Shown: piece by piece, positions 25,565-36,068 of the stretch
How positions within the stretch are numbered: the first letter of the stretch is position 1
Layout: every line of letters starts with the position of its first letter
From: Gnetum montanum
Taxonomy: Eukaryota > Streptophyta > Gnetopsida > Gnetales > Gnetaceae
Reading direction: 5' to 3'
Length of the DNA stretch: 62,000 nt
NCBI GenBank assembly: GCA_015680685.1
Contig: MNCI01022504.1
Coordinates: 226,481 to 288,480, forward strand
Notes under the pieces: generated by a model
What the model was told of the DNA's origin: nothing
The model's input: only the letters and a program-made list of their open reading frames with translations
The model's database searches: none
Translations under genes and position numbers: made by a program

Positions 25565-26650
25565 CACTAGAAAGATAATGGTGGGGATCAAAAGGTTAGG
25601 CGCAGTCAATGTCGCATTCCTGGGAAAGCTATGCTGGCAGCTGTACACAACAAATAAACCTTGGGAGAAAGTTGAGGGAACAATATTTGTAAGGAGGAGA
25701 ATTTTTGCGTTAAGTCGCTAAAACTAACTAAAGCTAGGCCAACTTGGAGGTCTCTTAACAGTGATTCGAACTTTGCTTCCAATATTTCTATTCATGAAGG
25801 TCAATTTGATAGAGAAGTGGAGTATTGTTATGATTTGTCTAAAATATATACATTGCTGCATCCTGGAAGACCAGATCTTGCACATGCTGAGTGGTGTAAG
25901 ATAGTTTTACTCCTATGTCAAAAATTATTTTCTTCCAAACTACTAAACAAGGATCATCAACCAGCTCACCAAGTATGGTCTCAAGAGGGTCAATGGATAT
26001 GCAAAAGCCAAACCTTTTTTTTGAGTGGTTGCACTCATGCTTAAACCTCATGTTTTTCAACTTGAGAAATAAGCACCTTACCATCACTTCAAATGATGGT
26101 CCTAAAGGATCATCACCTAAAGCCTAACCTCTTTTTGAGTGCCTGCTTTTGAACTACTACATCGGATAATTCCATTGCAAAAAATTTTGCATGAAAAGGG
26201 TATATTGCCTAGCAAAGAGTGTACACACTACAGAAATGCCAAGTAAACTCTTAAACATTTTCTTTTGTCATGTCCCTACGTCCATCATTTTTGGTTCTGT
26301 TTGACTACAGTTCTTTACTTAGTCTAGGCCTATTGCAGATACACCTGAAGCTCTTCTTAAATGGAAGAGAAGGAGATTTAAGGCTCTTCTCCCTTATGCT
26401 GCTTTTGAACTTTGGAAAGCATGCAATGATCTCATTTTCTCAGAAAAGAGTTTATCAGCTGACACTGGTTTATAAAACCCTTAAATATGGAACTCTCAAC
26501 TCTGCTTTTGCAGTGAAACAAAGGAAATGATTTGATATCTGTTTTCCACTGAAATGTATTGTTTCTTTTATTTTGGGCCCTGGCCACTTTTATAGATCTC
26601 GGTCTCACTTACTCTTAAAAATATTCATTAATTGTTTGATAAGAAGAAGA
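25565..26650 (+). mobile_element. 5'-truncated LINE fragment (C-terminal part of ORF2)
   Basis: On the plus strand the start reads LGAVNVAFLGKLCWQLYTT, the conserved stretch after the reverse transcriptase in plant LINEs. Around 26173-26300 a broken zf-RVT domain reads ILHEKGILPSKECTHYRNAK, then an internal stop, then TLKHFLLSCPYVHHFW. A 3' UTR-like region follows, ending near an A-rich AAGAAGAAG stretch at about 26640. It is much shorter than a full LINE, as usual for 5'-truncated insertions. It sits in the PDCD2 intron where an exon is missing. Confidence 0.7.
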
Positions 26651-27449
26651 TACCATCTTGAGACATACTACATGCCTTAGTACTTGATCAAGTGCACTTG
26701 ATATCCGTGTCTGAAACAATGCCCAGTGTTTTTGATCTTTTTGGATGCCTTCCTTATAATAAAGTATGATCCGATTAAGAAATCTGTGAAAAAACTGGAG
26801 ATAAAGTCTTTGAAAATGAAAGAGTCAACATTACCTCAAATGACTAAAATTCCTTGATAATTTCATCCATGTTTCTGTCATTATCAGCAATGGAATGGAT
26901 AATATTTTGTGATGTAAGAGGATCAGACCATTCAGCCTCTTCAAGATAATCTTCATCATCTATTATTTCTAGTTCAGGCCATAAACCCTTGTTTTCTGTT
27001 TTCATGGAAACGAGTAGAAAAGATTCAGAAACACTTTGTTAAATGAATTTAAAATCAAATTTCAAATTCCGTATGCAATATTGTTGTTAAAGACTAGCAT
27101 GGTACCACTAGAAGCTAAGGTAGTGTACCAGTTTCTAACCTAATGCTAAAGTACTAAATATAGCAGCATGCTCAACAAAGGTAATTATGAATACACAGCA
27201 AAGACAGTATTGTAAATAAAATGTGAAGATCTAATATGTGGACTTAGCTTACTACAAGCAGTAAAGGAGGAATACCATAATTTATTGAAATGTTGTGGAG
27301 CATACATTTTACGATGCAGAACGTATATTACAAGCAGAATGTTATGAATTATTTAATATATCACCATTGGTATTAAAGAAATATCTTGAAATATTTGATA
27401 CACTGAAAATATTGATTTTGATGCATTTTGTATAAAGTGACATACATTG

Positions 27450-28437
27450 GGTTTTGATGAGGACATCACCCAGCCTTTGTGTAATCCTCATCGCCCAGCC
27501 TTTGTTTAATCCTCAATGTATCTTAGATATGTGCGTGGGCTGTTTGTGTATATTTTCTTGTGTTGACCTTTTGATTATGATTCCAGGGTGTTTTGCCATG
27601 TTTGGTTGTGTTTTGGGCTCATTTTGATGAATTTAGGGGGTTTAGGGATCTATGGGGACTTGTTTGGAGGCATTTGAAGGTTCCAGGCCTCAAAACAAGC
27701 ATCTGTAATTTTGGCCCTGGCAAGCAAGACTTCTCCTCTGATATCCAAACATCTTCTCCAAGATGTTTCCCTTGATTCCAAGACATCTCCTCTGAGATCT
27801 GCCAATTTTGGGAAAGATGTGTCCTCCTTCTCCAAGACACATTGTACGGATTTTAATGGACATCAAATTGAATGGCAAATTGGAGGTAAGATGAAAGGTC
27901 ACACCAAGAAGCTATAAAAAGGCATCAAAGGCCTAAGGCCAATGAGGCTAATTAGATGAAGCAAGTTAGGCATCAAAGGCCTAAGGCTAATGAGTCTAAT
28001 TAGAGGAAGTAGGTTAGTCTCAAGGAGAAGGCTAGTCCAAGATAGAAGGCTGGTCTTTTGTGATCTTGTGCAAGGAGAGAGCTTGTATGAGGAATTTCAA
28101 AGCTTGTGCAAGAAGAGTTTGAGTGAGAGGCAAGGGAGAGCATTTGAGAGAGGTTGAGAAAATCTCTTATAAGTGTCTTGTCTTGAGCTTTAGCTTTATT
28201 GTGAGTAATTGAGGATTGAGGGGACATGTGTGGGCTCTAAGATCCACGGGAGAGTTGTGTGTTGAGCTTGGCTCCTCATCTTTGATGCAATTCTCTGCAT
28301 TTTGAGAGTTTCCTTTTAAAAAAGGAGAATTCTTTCCAATTCATTGTCTTGTTCTTGCTTCTAAGTTTAATTTTGCTTAAGAAACTTGTCCAATGGGACC
28401 TTTTGGAATCTATTGAGGTAGGCTCCACATCAGGTTT
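27450..28437 (+). mobile_element. Solo LTR with 5-bp target duplication
   Basis: The LTR is 27455-28432 (978 bp), bounded by the inverted ends TGATG...CATCA and flanked on both sides by GGTTT (27450-27454 and 28433-28437). A TATA box (TATAAAAA, 27913-27920) suggests the plus strand is the sense strand. Inside are a ~26-bp tandem pair (ATCACCCAGCCTTTG at about 27466 and its near copy at 27491) and a ~50-bp tandem pair (GGCATCAAAGGCCTAAGGC at about 27921 and 27969). No internal retroelement sequence remains, as expected after LTR-LTR recombination. It is not related in sequence to the LTRs at 36-37, 47-48 and 55-56 kb. Confidence 0.8.
27913..27920 (+). promoter_or_regulatory. TATA box of the solo LTR
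   Basis: TATAAAAA lies 458 bases into the LTR and is followed by a purine-rich transcribed-type region. Confidence 0.5.
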
Positions 28438-28831
28438 TACATTTGGCAAATACTGGATGTTTTCACAAGGATGTTATCATGGCAATGAACATGATTGGGT
28501 CAAAAGTTAAAACCTCAATACCTGGATTGATGTTTTTGTATGAATTTATGGTGTTTGATCCAGCAAGAATTATTTGAAACTAGCGACATTCCACGGAATG
28601 AGATCTCCTCCGATGATCAACCTAAAAATAATTATAACAGTCATTTACCGTAATAAAATTCTTTGAAACAGAAATGAATTCAAAATAAAATAAGGAGCTC
28701 ACCTGATGTTGGCGTGAACAGCACCGAGAGCCCTTACAACCACTGCAAATCTTTCCATCCTTCCATGTTTGACACCAACTACTAAGGGACCCTAACAAAT
28801 TGCTGGTCACTTTATCATATTCAGAAAGCAT

Positions 28832-30240
28832 GGTTCCAAAAATATATTATACTAAAACTTTGAAACTTCCTCACCATTAGTCATAGCTCTTTTAGAGATG
28901 ACTATATTAAGTGGTACTTTGTTCGTTGTAAATACTACTAACATATTTTAATAACTCAAAGCAATTCAGCTACTATAATATTGATTGTAACAGACATCCC
29001 AAAATTTTTAACTACTATTCTAAATAATCACTGATATCGAATCTAGGTTTTATTTTCTTCTGTTTTATTTCATATTTGAAACTTTCATGTCCCTGAACAT
29101 TATATTAATTTTGAGAGACATCCCAAAAAGCATCGGAACAAACAAGTTCTTGAAACCATTGCAAGATATTCCAATAGACTGTATTAGGATCTATTGCAGA
29201 AGGGCCCCTATTTTGTTCAGCCTTGGTTGAAAATGGTGCAGGTAATCAGCTTCTCGCTTTGTTTCACTCCAACTTTGGTCTTGACAAATGATAATTTCTC
29301 TGTTCCCATGGTTCAACTAAGGCGGATTCTTTGCATACAGAGCCTTTTCTCCAATATGACCCTTAAAGACCTTTCTCAAACACAATTGAGACATGTCCAA
29401 AAATTTGAGTGCACTGAAAAAAAAATTAATGCACAACTAATTCTCAAAACCAACTTTGTAACAGTTCAACAAGCTATCACAATTTTTTGGTTCTTGAGCT
29501 CAAAATCGAATTCAGGCAAATTAATTAAATTCTGGAATAGTTAAAAGGAACGAATCACATAAAGCTAGAAAACCGTGTACCTCCGCTGGCCAAAGTTCCA
29601 GAGTCTCCGTCCTATTTTGGAGGATCCATTGAGCAGAAAAGTTTTGAACGAGCTAGTTGACATCGGAAAACCTTCACAGTTCAGACCGATTTTGATCAAA
29701 AAGTGAACATCAATTCAAAATATTGAAAATGTAGCTTGTTTTAACATATTAATAAATATATCACGTTTTTTCTAAAAAAGATATTTAAAAAATTAAAATT
29801 ATTTTATCATATGGGGCATAAATCATAACGATGAGGATTATTCTGCCACTTTGATTAAAATGATGCCTTACAAGTAGTTGGAGGTAAGAAATAGAGAAAG
29901 GAAAGAAATGTATTGAAAAGAGATGCAATATTTATATAAGTTGATATACATGGCTTTCATATACAATATATACCAATTATATATATCAAGTTATAGTCGT
30001 GGACCTGTCCCTTGTTAGAAGGTGTAATGGTAAATCTATCTAACTTGAAATTTGTCACTTACATTTTTTACTACGTACCATAAGAACAATTACCCAAAGG
30101 TACTTGTGTCTTCAAAATCTGTTTGTATATATTGTTATCTCATTTCATGTATTAGTGCTACTCTTGAGTGGAAATTATAACTTACCACATTGACCATGTA
30201 TACTATGTATATCATATAATTATGGAAAGGAAGAGTATGA
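28832..30240. other. Intergenic, nothing assigned
   Basis: The upstream exons of the PDCD2 relic would be expected here on the minus strand, but I cannot find them. A short less AT-rich patch at about 29575-29705 is open on the plus strand (YLRWPKFQSLRPILEDP) and matches nothing I know. Confidence 0.35.
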
Positions 30241-30536
30241 CTAAGTATGTAGATTGTAGCTCTCTTAACAACTTAAGTTAAGACTAATAGAAGGATAGTT
30301 CATTACATGCACAAAAGATTTATATGCTAATATATACACACACATACACAATGACACGTGAAAACTCATTCATAGTTGAAGCTAATTATCTAAGTATGTA
30401 GATTGTAGCTCTCTTAACAACTTAAGTTAGACTAATAGAGGGATAGTTCATTACATGCACAAAAGATTTATATGCTAATACACACACATATACACAATGA
30501 CACATAAAAATTCGCTCATAGTTAAGCCTAATTATC
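30241..30536. repeat. 149-bp tandem duplication
   Basis: Copies at 30241-30389 and 30390-30536 both begin CTAAGTATGTAGATTGTAGC and end in TAATTATC. Small differences and a CA/TA microsatellite of varying length separate them. Noncoding. Confidence 0.85.
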
Positions 30537-32325
30537 ATGAATCACTTATCACATCATATGCATATTGGTTTATAATTAGCAAATATTGAGGTTAACCGAT
30601 TATTAGCCCTAGTTAGTCACTCTAGATTTGCTTATAGATAGAGACAATGAGCTATGTGCATGGAATACTACAAATATTATAAATGTGCTCAAATAGGTTT
30701 TTTTCATAGTATTCAAGCATTTCCTAGTAGTAATATTTAGCAAATAGTTTTATGCCTTCTCAAAATTCCTACCATTTGGCTTTACAAGATTAGTGATGCT
30801 CACAAAGTTCTTTAATCATCAATGTTAGCATTAAGCAACTAGTCAATCAAAGCTAACCACTAGTGCAAAGCTTAGTGTTCTGTATGTTCATCATGCATGC
30901 GCAGCTACATCTGATCTATCCTATTCTTCCCTTGGAGAAAGTAGGTCCATTCTTATCCAACCAATTAATTGTGTATTAATGAAATTGCTCTTTCCCCTTT
31001 AGAAGCACAAAGACTAGTACATAAGATAAAATTTCTTAAGAAAGGCCAAAGCATAGACATCATCAAAAATTGACCATCATTGGTTCTCATATTTTATTGC
31101 CTATTGTTTGAATAGGTTTTCATAATGATTTATTACCTTAACCTTTCTCTTAGATAAGATTTCTTTTAAGGGTAAGATGAAGGCGTAATTCACCATCATT
31201 CAAAACCTCCTTTCAACAAGGCAACCCTAATTGAGGTTAGAGGCAAAGTCGACATGCTTATGTTTGTGACCCCTTCCCATTTTAGGTCATATACATACTT
31301 AAAGATACATTTGAGATTTATGTTTCTTATTATATGAGTTGAAATCCAAGTATGGGATAAATTGTCCAATCATGCCTTCCTCACACCACATGTAATCCTT
31401 ACATTTGTTATCTAGAATAAAGATGGTTAGATAGTTACTAATTAGCTAGATGATCTCTAGTGTCATTTGGTATCCTTTCACTACTTCTAGAAGGTTATGT
31501 AGGACATTATTGAAGTAGCCAATTACATCAAACAACACTATTCTGCTTATTTATCTCCATTGATGTATAGTGCTATAGTAGGTTATGCAATCATGACCTT
31601 TTTTGAAAACATGAGATGTTTTATAAAATGTATGATCATAGATGCCAAACAGATATGGACAAATGCATATCTTGCAACACTAGCCTATTCCTTAGCGTAA
31701 TAATAGTAATGGGCCTCATATCTAATTTATCAGGCACCTTTGATATGCATTGCCTATACATGGAACTAAATTGATATCTACTTTGGCTTATATTGTAAAA
31801 CACATATTGGATGTCTCTTAAAGAAAGTAACAAGAACTTTTGGGATTACAAATAAACACTTCTTGAATTTTATACACTAAATGATTAAAATCATGTTTGT
31901 TAATGTTAGTTATCATTGTTATATGTGGATATATATCACAATTACAAAGCATTTTGCTTGATCCCATAAGTGCTCACTAAACCATAACTCGTAAGAGAAG
32001 TGTGAACAAACTAGCTTGCTTCTATTCCGTGGGAGGCTTACTCTTTTAGAATTATTTCCTATTTTTCATCATTGGCCCCTAAAATTATACACCAAATTAA
32101 TATAGATTTGCCATTATCCTTTAAGGATGATTATCCATACTATATTCACAAATTAGAGGGCCTTCCATCCAATCATCCTTGTAGTAGTTAGCAATGTTTA
32201 TTACTATGTCCTATCCCACCACTCATTAGGTAGTTACATATCATCCTCAAAATAATTTTAGTTATAGCTACACCCAAAGATATATAGCCAACATGATATG
32301 TTAAAAGAATTATAGAGAAATATAA
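30537..32325. other. Intergenic, nothing recognised
   Basis: AT-rich sequence with no supported gene or element boundary. Confidence 0.45.
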
Positions 32326-32588
32326 GGGTATGTTTGGTTGCTCGATTCTCCTGGTGTGGATCTACATAATGTACCCATTATATTTAGAAAATTATTTAGT
32401 TTTACTTAATTATGTGGAAGTTTACCTAGATTAATACTTAGATTCATGTCAACCCACCATTTCTTTTGTTTTTTTTTATTTTATTCAAATTTCACCAATG
32501 GAGGTGTAAATTGCTCAAATTCATCAATTCATAAATTCAACACCTTCATTGATTTGTCTTTAGATTCACCCAACCAAACATGCCCTAA
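32323..32588. mobile_element. Tourist/PIF-Harbinger-type MITE
   Basis: The element is 32326-32585 (260 bp). Its terminal inverted repeats are GGGTATGTTTGGTTG (left) and, read on the other strand, GGGCATGTTTGGTTG (right), one mismatch in 15, with weaker similarity for some bases further in. It is flanked by TAA on both sides (32323-32325 and 32586-32588), the 3-bp TTA/TAA target duplication of PIF/Harbinger elements. It has no coding capacity and would depend on a transposase made elsewhere. Confidence 0.8.
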
Positions 32589-32764
32589 AGATGCCTTAAG
32601 TGGGGTCCAACACTAGCCTAAACCATCTTAATCATGACCATAATTTCTTTACATGCAACAATATCAATGTGATGTAAAAGAGGGAGGGTGTGAGGGGATT
32701 GGAGGTAAGGGGAAAATGATATTGAAACATAGAGATTCTGAGTACATTAAATCAATGAAGAAAT

Positions 32765-32960
32765 AGTCTAAAGAAAAAGCCTAATGGTTTTGGGATTCCT
32801 TTTTAAGTTTTTATCCTTACAACAAATCTTGAAAAACCTTTTTGCTATGATAGGAAAAGGATTAGACATTGCCCTTGTTTAGAAGCATCCTCATAGGTTT
32901 TCACCTTGTAAGGAGAAGGAGAAAACTCTCTAAAGATAAAGGAGTTCATTAATTATACAT
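32765..32960 (+). repeat. Dispersed repeat, copy 2 of 2
   Basis: Relative of 15983-16198. It ends only about ten bases before the 5'-truncated retrotransposon copy A begins, so copy A may have been joined to it by a deletion or inserted next to it. Confidence 0.6.
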
Positions 32961-32969
32961 AATAAACTA

Positions 32970-34539
32970 ACTCTGATGTGGTTGTGGATTCGGATTCAGA
33001 CGATGACGGTGGATGTGAGATCTGCCATTATGACCATCCTAAAGGATGTTGCCCCATCATCTCACATCTACAGGAGTCTGGGATGTATGTGCTTAATCCA
33101 AGACTCAACCAATGGCAAACACCCCAAAGGTTACCTTATCCACAGGGTAATCCAAGGTAGTTCCACCAACCACTAACATATTATCCAAGTGGAACTCCAC
33201 CACAGCCCATCGGACAGCATCAGCAATGGCAATACCCACAGTCATGGGGGATGCCATCGCCGAAACATCAGTACCCTTACCGGCAACCTGACCCTTATGA
33301 ATATTATGTGCAGCAGCCGATTTCTCCAAGTGACTCTATGAGTCACACAACCCCCAACCGTCACTACCAAGTTCGGGAGTACTTTAGAAGGACTCCCTCT
33401 CCTCCGAAAGACACTTCATACCCACACCATCCTCCTAATCCATCCGCACCTCTTCCACCACAAGTAGTTCCCATAACACCTCCTGCTCCAATAATGCAAG
33501 GGGAACTTCCTCCTCAACCGCAGCAACGTCACGCTGCGAGAGCTGTAAATATCCAACCTGCTGCTGGTTCTAACAACTATAAAAAGAGAAGACCTTACTT
33601 CAGAACCAAGAGCCCAGACAAACTCTCACAACAACAAGTAGTTGAAGCCATGTACACTCCTCCATCACCATCTAACACTTCGGAGCACCCTTCAGTCCAA
33701 CAGAGCGTAACGCATACAGTTATGCTAACACATATTGTAACTGACTGGATCAAGGTAGGCCACCTTCCCAGGAAACTAACTGACCCTGGGAGTCCCTTAA
33801 TCTATTTACAGATCGCCGAAAATGAACCAATAGAGCTCTTCTTAACTTAGGTTTTGGAGTCAACTTAATTTCATGAGAGATGTATCACGCCTGGAACCTA
33901 CCCTAACTTAAGAAGAGTAACATTCAACTAGAGCTGGGAGACCAGTCCATCACCATTCCCTTGGGATTGGTGGAGGACATCATTACCACTGTGTGTGGTT
34001 GGTCTTATCCAGCTGATTTCCTAGTGATTGAAGTTAACAACAACAAAGGGGACTTCCCAGTTATAATGGGAAGGGCATGGCTAAGCACAGTAGACGCATG
34101 CCTTAGGATCCACAATCTTTCCTTAGAAATTTCCAAGATCAACATTTATGGAAAGATCGAGAAGAGGAAAGTTCCATGCATCACATACAGTGATTCATCG
34201 AGTGATGACATGGAGGAAATGCCTCCATGTGACAGGTGTGCCCACGAAACTTTGAACCAAAGATGTCTATATGTAGCAACCACACAAACAATAGTAGACA
34301 CCCCATGGTTGACAGCTACTCGAAGGAGCAGAAAAATATGCATGGAACGAACTGAGGAAACCCATGCCAACAATGAAGGCATAGACACATTGCAATATGA
34401 GCGTCGCCAACTTCCATCCCTTAATCTAAGATCATCATTTGGGAGAAGTTGGACACTTTTACGAAATTCAAACAAACGCTCATTATTTTGGATCTCTCCC
34501 TTTCCACACAGTCATGGGGGAGATGGCCACCTATGCTGA
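32970..34539 (+). pseudogene. Gag end and retropepsin-like region of copy A
   Basis: The sequence opens with a CCHC-like stretch (CEICHYDHPKGC). A Pro/Gln-rich linker follows in the open frame 33251-33850, then a retropepsin-like domain to about 34190. The active-site stretch near 33834-33873 is damaged: where copy B has LLDLGSGVNLI, copy A has Asn for Asp, Phe for Ser and a nearby stop. The later GRAWLSTVDACL matches the conserved hydrophobic-Gly-Arg flap of retropepsins. It would have cleaved gag but cannot now. About 230 bases at 34184-34415 are absent from copy B. Confidence 0.7.
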
Positions 34540-34799
34540 TCATATGGGGCCCTTAGTTCTTTTTCGATTTTTGTTTTACACATTTTTGTTTTACAAATTT
34601 CTTTAACTTTTCTAGTTTTTGTTTTACAACATCGTTATACTTTTTCCACTTTTTATGTGTGTGTATGTGTGATCCACCCTGTAAGTTTGTCCCATAATAA
34701 GCGTTCTTCATGGTGGTATGAACTGTTTTCATATTGATTACTAATGTTTGGTTTTTACCTTTAAGTCACAATGTTGATACTAAGGTATGTTTCTTTTGA

Positions 34800-35021
34800 T
34801 ATGGCAGGCAATGAGACCACTTCATCCATCCATCCACCAATTTCTATGGTTTCTCTCGACTTGGAAATGTACAGTCCCTTTCTTAATAAGAACTTAAACA
34901 AATCGGTGACTTGGGATTTCTCAAACTAAGGAAGGACTCATGGATTGAAAAGGGTGTGACTTCAAAGGAACTTGATGCTTTTGTGTTGGTCATTCTCTTG
35001 GGTGCTTGAATGTTTCTTCTT
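34800..35021 (+). pseudogene. ORF-A of copy A, interrupted by stop and N gap
   Basis: It is the counterpart of copy B ORF-A: FLKLRKDSWIEKGVTSKELD followed by a hydrophobic run. The Trp codon after LLGA has become TGA, and the frame then enters the N gap. The stretch before it contains an AG acceptor-like site (TATGGCAG at about 34808). Confidence 0.5.
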
Positions 35022-35389
35022 NNNNNNNNNNNNNNNNNNNNNNNNNNNNNNNNNNNNNNNNNNNNNNNNNNNNNNNNNNNNNNNNNNNNNNNNNNNNNNN
35101 NNNNNNNNNNNNNNNNNNNNNNNNNNNNNNNNNNNNNNNNNNNNNNNNNNNNNNNNNNNNNNNNNNNNNNNNNNNNNNNNNNNNNNNNNNNNNNNNNNNN
35201 NNNNNNNNNNNNNNNNNNNNNNNNNNNNNNNNNNNNNNNNNNNNNNNNNNNNNNNNNNNNNNNNNNNNNNNNNNNNNNNNNNNNNNNNNNNNNNNNNNNN
35301 NNNNNNNNNNNNNNNNNNNNNNNNNNNNNNNNNNNNNNNNNNNNNNNNNNNNNNNNNNNNNNNNNNNNNNNNNNNNNNNNNNNNNNNNN
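35022..35389. other. Assembly gap (368 N)
   Basis: All bases are N. In copy B the matching interval (57116-57837) is 722 bp, so the true gap may be about twice as long as shown. Confidence 0.95.
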
Positions 35390-35708
35390 CTTGACATCCA
35401 TTTCATCGATATCATAGTTGTCTCTTTTTATCTATCTTTCTTACTCCTTTTCCTTCTCCATTCTAACGCTACCAGAGGTTCGCGATTAGTCATGGGGGTA
35501 CGGGGCCTGATTTTTTCAATTTTCTCTTAGCCCCGATATTTTTTGATTTTTTTCCTAACCCCTACACCTTCATTAGTCATCATTAATATATTCGCAGATC
35601 CATATTAGCCATACCACAACCTAGCCAATGAGTTTACACCAAAGCAAGGTATCAATTACATGATGATTCCATTACCCTTGCTAATATACGATTGTGTTGT
35701 GTGTGCAG

Positions 35709-35893
35709 ATGGCAGACATGCAACAATGGATTGGATCTGGAGTAAACACTTGGAATGGAGCAGCGTTGAAGCAGCTATGCAAGGAGCAAGATTGATGACG
35801 CGCTTACAGATGGACAACGAAGGCGCAATCTTGGCGTTGGCAACAGCAACACTTCTTTCTCTCTCTCTTTCTCAGCTGCCAACTAAGGCCTGA
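35709..35893 (+). pseudogene. ORF-B of copy A, interrupted
   Basis: From ATG 35709 the frame reads MADMQQWIGSGVNTWNGAAL and KQLCKEQD, then meets TGA where copy B has an Arg codon. A later shift leads into a hydrophobic C-terminus matching copy B. The ATG directly follows TGTGTGCAG, which resembles a splice acceptor, in both copies. Function unknown. Confidence 0.5.
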
Positions 35894-36056
35894 TGTCATT
35901 GTAATAAGGTGTTCACCCTTGTTGTCATGAATACCAATTTTGTCAAGTCTTATAATAATGATCCATTAACATGTCATCCCATTAGTTCCATTTCCCTCAA
36001 TAATTCCATACCTACATGATATTATTGTAAGGAACTTGAGGACGAGTTTTCATTCA

Positions 36057-36068
36057 GTCATGGGGGTA
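36057..36068 (+). promoter_or_regulatory. Polypurine tract of copy A
   Basis: GTCATGGGGGTA directly precedes the LTR start TGATGAG. The G-rich tract in this position primes plus-strand DNA synthesis in LTR retroelements. Confidence 0.7.

Larger units (their letters stand above)
24157..28791 (-). pseudogene. PDCD2: Broken PDCD2 gene (MYND zinc finger and PDCD2 C-terminal domain)
   Basis: Four minus-strand exons with good splice borders are visible. Exon 28791-28703 encodes SWCQTWKDGKICSGCKGSRC, the MYND finger. Exon 28621-28522 continues DHRRRSHSVECR. Exon 26995-26835 encodes NKGLWPELEIIDDEDYLEE. Exon 24271-24157 encodes DIPKCHICNGPRRFEFQ, the hallmark of the PDCD2 C-terminal domain. The phases of the first three exons agree. 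PDCD2/Tsr4 proteins chaperone ribosomal protein uS5 during small-subunit assembly. This copy is dead: in-frame TAGs lie at 28582-28580 and 26846-26844, the exon before 24271 is missing (phase mismatch), and the N-terminal exons and last exon are not found. Retained introns show it is a decayed gene or gene duplicate, not a retrocopy. A solo LTR and a LINE fragment sit in its introns. Confidence 0.8.

Noticed and set aside
25817-26127. Small genes in the 25.8-26.1 kb region
   Set aside because: The flanks read as a broken LINE ORF2 on the plus strand, and these frames are fragments of it or its shadow.
27593-27917. Open frames inside the solo LTR
   Set aside because: They lie in LTR sequence with repeats and a TATA box. 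No protein similarity recognised.
34883-35530. Frames of 130-170 codons across 35.0-35.4 kb
   Set aside because: They consist almost entirely of N.
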